64,000 nt of DNA from Aliishimia sp963678085 (GTDB lineage Bacteria; Pseudomonadota; Alphaproteobacteria; Rhodobacterales; Rhodobacteraceae): assembly GCA_963678085.1 (NCBI GenBank), contig OY782680.1:2294001-2358000 (forward strand), given 5' to 3'. Of this stretch, positions 19,295-28,251 are shown one piece after another. A program made the position numbers and the translations under genes. How positions within the stretch are numbered: position 1 is the stretch's first letter; every line of letters starts with the position of its first letter. The notes under the pieces are model-generated. The model made no database searches. It was not told the origin of the DNA and saw only the letters and a program-made list of their open reading frames with translations.

Positions 19295-19379
19295 CGACGT
19301 TTCACGCCCCCCTTGCCATAGTTTCACAGAGCCCGTAGAGCCCCAGCGAGCGGCCCATCTGAGACTGTGAGACCGGACT

Positions 19380-20261
19380 ATGCCAGGAAAACAACGCACG
19401 CGTTACGACCATATCCGGTTATGGATGGTGAATGCTGTGATTGTCACGGCGATCAAGACGGCCCTGCTGCTGCCCTATGAAATCCGTATCAAGGCAATGG
19501 GTACGTTGATGCGCAGAATTTTTGGCCCCCTTGCCGGGTATCAAAAAGCCGCCCTCAGCAATCTGCAGCGCATTTACCCCGAGCGCTCAGCGCAAGAGCA
19601 TTTGCAGATTGCGAAAGCCTGTTTAGACAATGCCGGGCGCAGCTTTATCGAAAATTATTCTGCGAAAGACTTCCCCAAACGGCTTGCGCAAAATCCGCTC
19701 ACCGGCCCCGGTTGGCCCGCTCTTCAACAGGCCGCCAAAACAAAGCAGCCGGTGATTTTGGTAACTGGACATTACGGCAATTATGAAGCCACACGCGCCG
19801 CTCTTGTCGGGCGCGGCTTTTCTGTTGGCGGGCTCTATCGCAACATGTCCAACCCCTATTTTAACGCCCATTACGTCAAAACCCTGCAAGCTTTTGGTGG
19901 CCCCGTCTTTCCCCAAGGTCGCGCGGGCACGGCCGGATTTGTCAGGCATCTCAAGGCAGGCGGGCAGCTTGTGCTGCTTTTTGATCAACATGTGATTGGC
20001 GCGCCTGTTCTGAATTTCATGGGGCACCCCGCACATACAGCCCTATCCGCAGCGGAATTGGCGCTTAGATATAATGCGCAGCTCATCCCCTTTTATGGTA
20101 TCCGTCAGGAAGATGGCGTTAGTTTTGACACCATCTTAGAGGCCCCAATCCCCCACAGCACGGCGCAGAACATGACCCAAGCCCTAAATGACAGTCTCGC
20201 CGCGCGCATCGCGCAAGATCCGGGGCAGTGGTTTTGGGTCCATCGCCGCTGGCGCGCTTAA
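19380..20261 (+). CDS. LpxL/HtrB-type lipid A acyltransferase
   Basis: 293 residues. The catalytic HX4(D/E) motif reads GHYGNYEATRA near residue 130; further LPLAT features are GLYRNMSNPYFN, VLLFDQHV and the C-terminal PGQWFWVHRRW. An N-terminal hydrophobic segment (VIVTAIKTALLLPY) would anchor it to the inner membrane. It is the late acyltransferase type that adds secondary acyl chains to the lipid A precursor. Its stop shares a TTAA with the convergent DUF1223 gene. lpxD lies 37 kb further right. Confidence 0.92.
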   Translation: MPGKQRTRYDHIRLWMVNAVIVTAIKTALLLPYEIRIKAMGTLMRRIFGPLAGYQKAALSNLQRIYPERSAQEHLQIAKACLDNAGRSFIENYSAKDFPKRLAQNPLTGPGWPALQQAAKTKQPVILVTGHYGNYEATRAALVGRGFSVGGLYRNMSNPYFNAHYVKTLQAFGGPVFPQGRAGTAGFVRHLKAGGQLVLLFDQHVIGAPVLNFMGHPAHTALSAAELALRYNAQLIPFYGIRQEDGVSFDTILEAPIPHSTAQNMTQALNDSLAARIAQDPGQWFWVHRRWRA

Positions 20262-20959
20262 CGCAACTGCGCCGCGCCTATTATCTCCATGCTATTTTGT
20301 GATTGCAAAACAACAACATAGGGCGAATCAGGCGAGATAGGAATAGATAGATCAAGCGGCGCGCGCCCCGACCAAGTGTCCAAAGTCTTAATCTCGCGCA
20401 CCACATTCGTATAGGTAAACGTATTGCCCGCATTCTCGCCGCGCGTAATCTTCACACGCCCGGACGGCAGATATTGAAACAGCCTCACATCAACAGGCTC
20501 GATAAGCGCACGCGCGGGCGCGGCGATACTCAGGGTTTGATTGACTCTGGACAGGGTGACAGGCACCTTATTTTGCGCATTTTTGGCGGCGTCAATCGCA
20601 TCCCAAACCTTCATGGGCTTTGCCCCGATCACGATTCGCGTGCCATCAATCACCATCTGAGGCGTGTAAAGCGTGCGCTGCCCCAGAGCCAAAGCATAGG
20701 TCTTTTGGCGCCGCGAATGCGCTGGTGATCCAAACGTGTCCGCCCAGCCAATATAGTCCCAATAATCAACATGCAGCGCGAGCGCGATGACATCCTCGCG
20801 CCCCGCAATCTGTTGCAAAAGCCGATCCGCTGGCGGGCAAGATGAGCATCCCTGAGATGTGAAGAGCTCTACCACAACGGGCGAATCTGCTCTCGACGGG
20901 CCAGGTGCCAGCGCCGTTAACCAACATAGACTCATAAGAAATATCGTAAATCCGCGCAT
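20258..20959 (-). CDS. DUF1223 secreted thioredoxin-like protein
   Basis: 233 residues with a signal peptide (MRGFTIFLMSLCWLTAL, cleavage near ADSP). The mature part opens with VVVELFTSQGCSSCPPAD, where CSSC resembles a thioredoxin CxxC, followed by HVDYWDYIGWADTF and YTPQMVIDGT, the hallmark strings of DUF1223. The C-terminus is a beta domain. It is likely periplasmic with a redox or thiol-related role; function is not established. Its stop codon overlaps that of the acyltransferase by two bases in a shared TTAA. Confidence 0.93.
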   Translation of the reverse strand: MRGFTIFLMSLCWLTALAPGPSRADSPVVVELFTSQGCSSCPPADRLLQQIAGREDVIALALHVDYWDYIGWADTFGSPAHSRRQKTYALALGQRTLYTPQMVIDGTRIVIGAKPMKVWDAIDAAKNAQNKVPVTLSRVNQTLSIAAPARALIEPVDVRLFQYLPSGRVKITRGENAGNTFTYTNVVREIKTLDTWSGRAPLDLSIPISPDSPYVVVLQSQNSMEIIGAAQLR

Positions 20960-21207
20960 AATCCGGCCTCAGACTCGTCCTGTTGAGGAACCTTACATCC
21001 ATACGTGTAAAAATTCCAATCACACTCGCATGACCGCTGCATGTTCGAAGACAAGGCTGACAAATAAAAGCCACTGCCACACGAGTCTCCATATGAAACC
21101 GCACGGTGATCTTTCTTTGGACACAATACTAGTTCTTAATGATTTTCTGTCAGGGTGGAAAGGTATCAGAGGGCAAAGCTGCGCCCCCTCAAACAATCGG
21201 AGCTGTC

Positions 21208-22071
21208 ATGCGCACGATACTCGTGACTTTATTGTTGGTGTTCTGGGCAACTTTAACTGCCGCAGAGAGTTGGACCATTATCCGAACCGCAAATGATGTA
21301 CGATTTACCTCGGATGGAAAGACCTGGAACACAGCCAAACCTGGGATGGCACTGCCAGAAACCGTTTGGGTGCGCACGGGACCGGCCAGCCGCGTCATCC
21401 TGGCGCAGGGCGAAACGCGAATCATTTATCGGCCAGACACTTTGGCACGTATTGCAGACCAATCCGACACTCGTACAACAAAGGTGCATCAACGGCGTGG
21501 TTCGATCCAATATGATGTCGAACCGCGTGAGCAACGCAGCATGTCAATCGTCACCCCCCATCTCGCAGCGGTGGTAAAAGGCACAGTCTTCGACGTAAAC
21601 GTCGAGGCGCGAGGGTCCAATGTGGAGGTGGAGCGTGGGTCCGTAGGGGTCAGCGCCGATGGCGAATCGGTTGATATCGGCGGCGGGCAAGCTGCGTCTG
21701 TATCTAGCAATTCAAGCTCTATCAGTGTTGGGGCGATTGGCTCTCCTGAAACAAGCATTGGTTCTTCAGCGTCTTCTTCGAGCTCATCAACATCTTCTCG
21801 CTCTGCCTCTGGGGGTTCTAGCTCGCCAAGCAAAGACGGCGATTCTGATCATGGCGCAGACGACGCGTCAGGTGAAAGCCCTGGTAACGCAGGACCGGGA
21901 GAGGCCGACGGGAGCAGCGCGTCTTCTGACGATGGATCAGATCAGGGCTCAAATGGCTCAAGCGGTGGAACCGGTGGCGGCACTCCCGAAGCGTCTGACA
22001 ACACCGGAGGCGGTGACAGCGACAGTGGCGACAGTGGTAGCGATGAGGGTCCAGAAGGCCATGACAGATAA
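21208..22071 (+). CDS. secreted FecR-domain protein with Ser/Gly/Asp-rich tail
   Basis: 287 residues from ATG 21208 with a signal peptide (MRTILVTLLLVFWATLTAAE). Residues about 60-180 form a FecR domain: a cupin-like barrel with RVILAQGETRIIYRP, RRGSIQYDVEP and the conserved TPHLAAVVKGTVFDV, VEVERGSVGV. The last hundred residues are low-complexity, rich in Ser, Gly and Asp, and would be disordered. It is periplasmic or at the surface. The gene lies 34 bases before the CHASE2 protein, whose sensor domain is periplasmic, so the two probably form a sensing pair. Confidence 0.9.
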   Translation: MRTILVTLLLVFWATLTAAESWTIIRTANDVRFTSDGKTWNTAKPGMALPETVWVRTGPASRVILAQGETRIIYRPDTLARIADQSDTRTTKVHQRRGSIQYDVEPREQRSMSIVTPHLAAVVKGTVFDVNVEARGSNVEVERGSVGVSADGESVDIGGGQAASVSSNSSSISVGAIGSPETSIGSSASSSSSSTSSRSASGGSSSPSKDGDSDHGADDASGESPGNAGPGEADGSSASSDDGSDQGSNGSSGGTGGGTPEASDNTGGGDSDSGDSGSDEGPEGHDR

Positions 22072-22105
22072 ATACTTATTTAGCAGAAAGAACGCCTCCT
22101 AAAAC

Positions 22106-24925
22106 ATGACTGAGGGCCCAGAAAGCGATACAAAAATCTCACCCTTCTCCGAACTATGGAAGGGTGCGGTTCTCGCAATTGCGCTGGGCTTTCTTGGATG
22201 GGTTGCCCAAACCTCGGGCTTGCTAAAACCCCTAGATCAACTTCTCTTGGATTGGAAAAGTGCAGCTGACCAAAGGCCAGCATCAGGAGATGTGGTCGTG
22301 ATCGCGATCGATGGCCAGGCCCTAAAACAAATCGGACAATGGCCCTGGTCGCGCGCCCATCACGCAGACATATTAAACTTTTTGGTGGAAAGCGGTGCGT
22401 CAGATGTCTTCTTTGACGTAGATTTCGCATTCGCATCCGACCCCGAAGGCGATGCGCAACTGATTTCCGCACTGGACAGAAATGGCGGCGGAACCTACCT
22501 ACCCGTATTCGCCCAAGCGCGCAGCTCTCTCGGACGGGGTGAGTTGATATATAACTTCCCCCACGAACCGTTCGCGCAACGAAGCTGGTTCGCCTTCGTG
22601 AACGTCTTCACGCAAGCGGATGGCCGCGTGCATTCCTACCCCTATGGCGGCGTCCTACATGACGAATTCCTACCAAGTGCCGCGTCCCTGTTATCAGGAA
22701 CCTATATCGAATCGAACGACGTTTTTCAAATTGATTTCAGAATTAATCCCAATACGCTGCCCGTATATTCAGCAGCAGATTTGCTTAATGACGAGCTCAA
22801 CCCCCTAATGATCCAAAATAAATCCGTCATTGTCGGCGGAACAGCGGTCGAACTCGGCGATCAATTTGCGGTGCCAATATATGGTGTCATTCCAGGGCCA
22901 ATGATTCATGCCCTTGCCGCAGAAACCCTAATTAGCGCGTCCCCGCCGGTTCAAGCCGGCAGCCATTGGACATCGGTTTTTCATTCCCTATCACTCCTTT
23001 TCTCTCTCCTACTCTTTCGAAAAAGAGCCGTTTTTTTCGTCGGGTCTCTCACCACGTTCTTACTGGCTGGCGAGTTCATCGCATTTCAAATTTTCTCAGC
23101 AAACTCGACAATTATCGCCACCAGCCAAACCTACCCCGCCGCGATATTATTCTCGATATGGCATCTTATGTCGCGTCTGGGGATCAATAGCATCGTCATC
23201 CGCAATCAAGCCGTCGAAGTCGCCAATACCAAAGGTCTGCTTCAAACCGTTTTCGAAGATAGTTTTGACGCAATTATTGTTGTCGGCGAAGACTGCAAGC
23301 CCATCACAGCCAGCAATTCCGCGCTAACTCTACTCGGCGCGAAAAACCATGAAGATCTTGAGGTTCCAGACAAAATAATTGACACGCTCAAAGGCCATTT
23401 TAGATCTGGAATTTCAACTCCGGCAAAACTCCGAACAACACTTTTTAGAATAAACAATAAAGAAACATATCTCGAATATATGATCGCGCTCTCGACGTGG
23501 AAAGACGCGGTACAAGGAGAGGAAACGGTTAAGCGCATCGCGACGATCTCGCTTCGAGATGTCACGAAACTCAAGCAGCAGCAAAGGCATATTTCATATC
23601 TATCAAATTACGATGAGCAAACGGGCGCATTGCGCCGCGCACCGTTCTTAGAATTCCTAAAGCTTCGCATTGCTTCTGATGAATCCTTTGCCGTTTTCGC
23701 CCTGAATTTACACCGTTTTAAGACAATAAATGTAACATTGGGCAGACATGTTGGCGATGCGCTCCTCAAGGAGGTTGTTAATCGCTTAGAATTAGGAAAC
23801 CGAAACCTATCCTCTCCGGTAAGGTTAGGCGGGGACAGCTTTGCACTATATACCGAGGCCGCATGCACCCAACAGGAAGCCGATGATCTCGCGCGATGGA
23901 TATCAGATGTGGTCTCCAAACCTTATAAGCTTGAACACTCAAGCGCCCAGGTCGGCGGAATTGTTGGATATTACCTACATGAGGGCGCGCCGGACGGGTC
24001 AATTTCACCGCAAGACCTACTCTCACGCGCTGAAGAGGCGCTCGATACGGCCCGCCTCAATCGCTCAACGACCCCCGTTCTATTTAGTCCGCTCTTGTCA
24101 AATCAACAATTGCGCGCCCGCCAAATTGAGCGATCCCTCATTTCGGCATTGGAGAAGGATGAGTTTTTCCTAACCTATCAGCCGCAGCATCGTGTGAAGG
24201 ATGGCGCACTCATCGGATCAGAGGCGCTTATTCGCTGGACTAGCTCCAGTCTTGGCATGATATTTCCAGATGACTTTATCGAAATTGCGGAATCAACCGG
24301 TTTCATTAGCGAATTAGGGCGCTGGATATTAATTCGCGCATTCGAAGAAACGATGCAGGCGTCAAACCATTTGAGTATTGCCGTAAATGTTTCCGGCATC
24401 CAATTGATCAACACAGATATTGTGTCTGATTTAAAGTTCGCGCTTGACTCGACCGGAATAGACCCTGCGCGCGTTTGCCTCGAGTTGACTGAATCCGTCT
24501 TCCTGAGCTCATTGGACCACATCGTCAGCAAAATGAACGAGGTGCGAAAGCTCGGCGTGACTTGGGCTTTGGATGATTTTGGCACCGGATATTCATCGCT
24601 TAGCTATCTTTCCATGCTGCCTTTGGATAAAATAAAGCTGGATAAGTCATTTACGATGGATTTGCATGAAAGCGCGGCATCGAACGCGATCACACATTCC
24701 GTTGTCGAATTATGTAAGGGCTTGGGGGTAAAACTACTCTGCGAGGGGGTAGAGTTGGAAGCGCATTTGATAAGCCTAAGAGAAAAAGGCGTGAGTGAAG
24801 CCCAGGGATATTATTTTTCAAAACCGCTCACCCAAACCGATTTCTGCGAATATGTGAAACGCCACCTAGAAGCCACCGACAACCGGAACGAACTGCGCGG
24901 AAATGAAGTCAAGAAAATCTCTTGA
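22106..24925 (+). CDS. CHASE2-PAS-GGDEF-EAL sensor, probable c-di-GMP phosphodiesterase
   Basis: 939 residues. A membrane segment (about 20-38) leads to a periplasmic CHASE2 domain (GDVVVIAIDGQALKQIG, WPWSRAHHADIL, FDVDFAF), then three membrane segments near residues 285-350, a PAS-like domain, GGDEF and EAL. The GGDEF signature is RLGGDSF, which loses the catalytic acidic residue, so it is probably not a cyclase. The EAL domain keeps SEALIRW, LDDFGTGYSS, LDKSF, CEGVE and EAQGYYFSKP, so hydrolysis of c-di-GMP is expected. The upstream FecR protein is its likely periplasmic partner. Confidence 0.93.
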   Translation: MTEGPESDTKISPFSELWKGAVLAIALGFLGWVAQTSGLLKPLDQLLLDWKSAADQRPASGDVVVIAIDGQALKQIGQWPWSRAHHADILNFLVESGASDVFFDVDFAFASDPEGDAQLISALDRNGGGTYLPVFAQARSSLGRGELIYNFPHEPFAQRSWFAFVNVFTQADGRVHSYPYGGVLHDEFLPSAASLLSGTYIESNDVFQIDFRINPNTLPVYSAADLLNDELNPLMIQNKSVIVGGTAVELGDQFAVPIYGVIPGPMIHALAAETLISASPPVQAGSHWTSVFHSLSLLFSLLLFRKRAVFFVGSLTTFLLAGEFIAFQIFSANSTIIATSQTYPAAILFSIWHLMSRLGINSIVIRNQAVEVANTKGLLQTVFEDSFDAIIVVGEDCKPITASNSALTLLGAKNHEDLEVPDKIIDTLKGHFRSGISTPAKLRTTLFRINNKETYLEYMIALSTWKDAVQGEETVKRIATISLRDVTKLKQQQRHISYLSNYDEQTGALRRAPFLEFLKLRIASDESFAVFALNLHRFKTINVTLGRHVGDALLKEVVNRLELGNRNLSSPVRLGGDSFALYTEAACTQQEADDLARWISDVVSKPYKLEHSSAQVGGIVGYYLHEGAPDGSISPQDLLSRAEEALDTARLNRSTTPVLFSPLLSNQQLRARQIERSLISALEKDEFFLTYQPQHRVKDGALIGSEALIRWTSSSLGMIFPDDFIEIAESTGFISELGRWILIRAFEETMQASNHLSIAVNVSGIQLINTDIVSDLKFALDSTGIDPARVCLELTESVFLSSLDHIVSKMNEVRKLGVTWALDDFGTGYSSLSYLSMLPLDKIKLDKSFTMDLHESAASNAITHSVVELCKGLGVKLLCEGVELEAHLISLREKGVSEAQGYYFSKPLTQTDFCEYVKRHLEATDNRNELRGNEVKKIS

Positions 24926-24931
24926 TTTCAT

Positions 24932-25017
24932 TGGTACCCAAGGCCGGACTCGAACCGGCACGCCCGCAAAGGCGGGGGATTTTGAATCCCCTGCGTCTAC
25001 CATTCCGCCACTTGGGC
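24932..25017 (-). tRNA. tRNA-Leu (anticodon CAA)
   Basis: 86 bases including an encoded CCA (24932-24934 on the plus strand as tgg). Acceptor arm GCCCAAG pairs with CTTGGGT. The anticodon stem is GGGGA/TCCCC around the loop TTCAAAA, giving CAA, which reads UUG. A long variable arm (CGCCTTTGCGGGCG) marks the class II tRNA, and the T arm has GGTTCGAGTCC. It lies six bases past the stop of the CHASE2 gene, in opposite direction. Confidence 0.96.
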
Positions 25018-25139
25018 ACTCTCGCTCATCTATCGCGCATAAACTCAAAGGTCCAGTGCAAAGTTCAACCCCGCCATCCCCGTTTTGCGCAAAATAAAGA
25101 GCGCTTGACCCGAAGCAAAGCCCATGCTCTGAGAGCGCC

Positions 25140-25718
25140 ATGATACAAAGACTTTATGATTGGACGCTCTCTTTGGTAGACCACCCGCGCGCGCTTTGGG
25201 TGCTTGCGGTCATTGCCTTTATTGAGAGTTCCGTTTTCCCGATTCCGCCCGATGTTTTGATGATCCCGATGATCTTGGCGGCGCCGCACCGGGCGTGGAT
25301 CATTGCCGGAACCGCGCTGATTGCCTCGGTTCTGGGCGGGCTTTTGGGCTATGCGATTGGGGCCTTTGCCTATGATACGATTGGCGTTTGGATTTTCGAG
25401 ATGCTGGGCAAATCAGATGCCGAGGCTCGGTTTAACGAACGGTTCAATGATTTTGGCTTCTGGGCCGTGCTGACCGCAGGGATCACCCCATTTCCCTATA
25501 AAATCATCACCATCATGTCCGGTTGGACCGGCATGCCCCTTGTCACCTTTATTGCGACCTCTATTTTGGCGCGGGGCCTTCGCTTCTTTATCGTTGCGGG
25601 CTTGCTGTGGAAATATGGCGAGCCGATCCGCGACTTTATCGAAAAGCGTTTGGGCCTCATGTTTGTGCTCTTTGTTTTGGTGCTCTTTGCTGGGTTTGCT
25701 GCGGTGGCCTATCTATGA
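25140..25718 (+). CDS. YqaA family (DedA-like) membrane protein
   Basis: 192 residues, five or six hydrophobic segments. The family features are FIESSVFPIPPDVLMIPM near the N-terminus, the GGLLGYAIGAFAYDTIG re-entrant region and TAGITPFPYKIITIMSGWT, with a conserved Arg after it. These are small DedA/SNARE-associated type proteins implicated in lipid flipping or membrane homeostasis. Its stop overlaps the next start (ATGA), so it is translated together with dsbB. Confidence 0.9.
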   Translation: MIQRLYDWTLSLVDHPRALWVLAVIAFIESSVFPIPPDVLMIPMILAAPHRAWIIAGTALIASVLGGLLGYAIGAFAYDTIGVWIFEMLGKSDAEARFNERFNDFGFWAVLTAGITPFPYKIITIMSGWTGMPLVTFIATSILARGLRFFIVAGLLWKYGEPIRDFIEKRLGLMFVLFVLVLFAGFAAVAYL

Positions 25719-26191
25719 TCAGCGCAAGAACCTACATTTTTGCCGCCGCCGGGGGCTCTTTCGCTGCTCTTTTGGCCGCTTTTGTCTTTCAGCATTTCGG
25801 TTGGGCACCTTGCGAAATGTGTCTTTGGCAACGCTGGCCCCATGGGGCGGCTGTCATATTCGGCGCCCTGGCGCTGGCATCATCCGGGCGGGTTCAAGCA
25901 GGCAGCATAGCCTTTGGCGCCCTTGCGGCCCTGACCACCGCGGGAATTGCCGCCTATCACACGGGGGTAGAGCGCACATGGTGGCCCGGTCCGGCCTCTT
26001 GCAGCGCAGCCGGGGACGATCTTGGCAGCCTAAGCGCCGCACATTTGGTGCCCGGCGCATTGCCCGCCGAAAACCTGGTATTATGCGACACGCTCACGCC
26101 CTTTTTCCTTGGGCTAACAATGGCCAATTGGAATTTGATCCTCTCACTTGGCTTTGCGTTTTTCTGGATCAAAGCGCTGCGCGCAAATTAA
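25715..26191 (+). CDS. dsbB: disulfide bond formation protein B
   Basis: 158 residues from ATG 25715, overlapping the YqaA stop by four bases. Four membrane segments are visible. The first periplasmic loop has CEMC in GWAPCEMCLWQRWPH, the quinone-linked redox pair, and the second loop carries the other two cysteines (ASC and VLC, residues about 94 and 123). It reoxidises DsbA and passes electrons to ubiquinone. DsbA is not in the window. The stop shares a TTAA with the convergent monooxygenase gene. Confidence 0.92.
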   Translation: MISARTYIFAAAGGSFAALLAAFVFQHFGWAPCEMCLWQRWPHGAAVIFGALALASSGRVQAGSIAFGALAALTTAGIAAYHTGVERTWWPGPASCSAAGDDLGSLSAAHLVPGALPAENLVLCDTLTPFFLGLTMANWNLILSLGFAFFWIKALRAN

Positions 26192-27297
26192 AGCGCTTTT
26201 GTGGCGTCATAGGCGTAAACCCATTCAAGTCGACGCGCCAAGGACCCTGCCCCAAGCGCAAGAACGGCATGCGCGCCCCAGGCAAATGGGCGCGGCATAT
26301 GAAAGCGCCAGCCATTATTCCAAGCCAGATCAACCACCCGGCGCGCGCGCGGCTGCCGCAGCATTTGGTATCGCGCAAGCCCCTGCTCAAGCGTATCACA
26401 GGCAGAAACGCAGGCGGTCAGCACCCAAGCATCTTCCAGCGCCAAACAGGCCCCTTGTGCCATAAAGGGCAGCGTCGGGTGGGCTGCATCTCCCAGCAAT
26501 ACCGCAGTGCCGTTCACCCAATTTTGCGCCACGGGGCGCGCATGCAGTGCCCATGTATGCACGGCATCCACCTGTTGAATAGCAACACGCGTTGGCCCGC
26601 GAAAATTGGCGAATCGGCGCTTAAACTCTTCGGGATCGCCCTTCTGTGACCAGCTCTCAGCCTCCCAGCCCTGGCGCTCTTCAATCGCAACAAGATTAAG
26701 CAACGCCCCGCCCCGCACAGGATAAGCCACAAGATGGGCGCGCGGCCCCATGGTCAACTCAGCACTGTCAAAGCCAAAGCGATTGGGCACAAGGGCGCGC
26801 CAAGCCACATGGCCGGTAAAGCTGGGATGCACCGGCCCGTCAATTTCTGAGCGCCAAATGGATTTCATCCCATCCGCCGCAATAATCAGATCCGCGCTGA
26901 CAGCGCCCGGCAAGCAGGGATGCCCCATATGGAAACGCACGCCTGCTTTTGTTGCCGTTTGCACCAGGGTCGCCAAAAGATCGGCGCGATGCAGATACCA
27001 GGTCGGCCCGCCTTTGGGGGATGGCACGCGCGCCACTTTTCGCCCGGAAAACCCATCGCGCATCACCGTGCCCTGAGAGATCCCGGCCAAGGCGCGCAGC
27101 GCGTCGATATCAACGCCAAGCGCTTTGAGCACCTGTTGCCCGTTCCAGCTGATTTGCAAACCGGCCCCGACCTCGGCAAAGGCCTCAGCTTGTTCATAAA
27201 GATCGACCTTGGCACCGTGCTGCGCCCATGCCGCCGCCGCTGCCATTCCGCCCAGCCCGCCGCCAATGATCGCAATAGAAGAGTTCGAAAGATCCAT
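26188..27297 (-). CDS. FAD-dependent aromatic-type monooxygenase
   Basis: 369 residues. The Rossmann FAD motif is IAIIGGGLGGMAAAAAWAQ followed by the acidic VDLYEQA, the middle DG motif is LIIAADGMKS, and the second FAD motif is VLLGDAAHPTLPFMAQG. This is the group A flavoprotein hydroxylase fold (salicylate hydroxylase/UbiH-like). The substrate is not shown. The gene stands apart from others; its stop overlaps that of dsbB. Confidence 0.92.
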   Translation of the reverse strand: MDLSNSSIAIIGGGLGGMAAAAAWAQHGAKVDLYEQAEAFAEVGAGLQISWNGQQVLKALGVDIDALRALAGISQGTVMRDGFSGRKVARVPSPKGGPTWYLHRADLLATLVQTATKAGVRFHMGHPCLPGAVSADLIIAADGMKSIWRSEIDGPVHPSFTGHVAWRALVPNRFGFDSAELTMGPRAHLVAYPVRGGALLNLVAIEERQGWEAESWSQKGDPEEFKRRFANFRGPTRVAIQQVDAVHTWALHARPVAQNWVNGTAVLLGDAAHPTLPFMAQGACLALEDAWVLTACVSACDTLEQGLARYQMLRQPRARRVVDLAWNNGWRFHMPRPFAWGAHAVLALGAGSLARRLEWVYAYDATKAL

Positions 27298-27673
27298 GCC
27301 TTTCTTTAGAAGATTCGTGGCGCGAACCCCAGTAAATCTACGCCTGTCTTGCGAAAATTTCCCCCGAGCCAGCGCACGGTGGTCTTACGCAATCTTAACC
27401 AATCCCGCGTAGAACTCCTCGCACGAAGCTTCTAAGACGCGCGCTGTCAATGTGGCTGGAGCATGGGCATGTGGAGCCTGGCTAAGTTCTCTTTCGTCAC
27501 GATGGCGCGGATAGGAAAATGATGAGCAAACGCTGTTTCTCCGCTATTGACACGCGGTGATCATCGAAGTCTGACGGGCCCGTTCCCTGTCCGAATGCTA
27601 ATCTTCCTTTATATATGCGAAACTCCGGTGGAATTGAGCCACGCGGGGCGTTTTGTGCTGCCCGGATGTCAGT
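27298..27673. other. 376-base intergenic region, no gene seen
   Basis: No frame here has a start with a ribosome binding site. It holds one short palindrome (ACGGGCCCGT at 27574-27583) that may be part of the dksA transcript end. It should contain the promoter of the monooxygenase gene near 27300-27420. Confidence 0.4.
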
Positions 27674-28096
27674 TTAGTCGTCGCGATGCACCTTTTCACG
27701 GCGCTCATGACGCTCTTGCGCCTCAAGGCTCATGGTCGCGATTGGGCGCGCATCCAGGCGTTTGAGCGAAATCGGATCGCCCGTCACAATGCAATAGCCA
27801 TATTCGCCCTCATCAATCCGGCGCAGCGCCGCGTCAATCTTGGCGACCAGCTTGCGCTGACGATCCCGCGTGCGCAGCTCAAGCGAGCGGTCCGTCTCTT
27901 CACTGGCGCGATCTGCCACATCGGGGATATTGCGCGTATTGCCCTGCAAGGTTTCGATCGTATCCCGGCTACCTTCTAAAATCTCGTCTTTCCAGGTGGA
28001 TAACTTGCGGCGAAAATATTCGATCTGCCGATCATTCATAAACGGCTCATCTTCGGCGGGACGGTAATCGTCCGATAAGAAAACTTTCTTATTCAT
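27674..28096 (-). CDS. dksA: DksA-type RNA polymerase-binding factor with CTSA zinc-finger remnant
   Basis: 140 residues from ATG 28096, preceded by AAAGGTG; upstream in-frame ATGs at 28117 and 28138 lack this. The coiled-coil part is KLSTWKDEILEGSRDTIETLQ to RTRDRQRKLVAKIDAALRRI, with Asp residues at the tip (NIPDVADRASEETDRS). The C-terminal finger reads YGYCIVTGDP and then ATMSLEAQE, so the four metal cysteines are C, T, S and A. That is the zinc-free arrangement known from DksA2 of Pseudomonas. It enters the RNA polymerase secondary channel and works with ppGpp. Confidence 0.94.
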   Translation of the reverse strand: MNKKVFLSDDYRPAEDEPFMNDRQIEYFRRKLSTWKDEILEGSRDTIETLQGNTRNIPDVADRASEETDRSLELRTRDRQRKLVAKIDAALRRIDEGEYGYCIVTGDPISLKRLDARPIATMSLEAQERHERREKVHRDD

Positions 28097-28251
28097 ATCA
28101 GCACCTTTTGCACCCATAAATCCGTGACCTGCTTGCACCTTACGCGCAGGCTCTAACAGTGCGTGAAATGTTTGTCACTACACATTCCCGGCCCAGTCTG
28201 ACAAAAAGCCAGCAACACTTCGGCTTATGGTAAAATAAGGATGCTTTGCGC

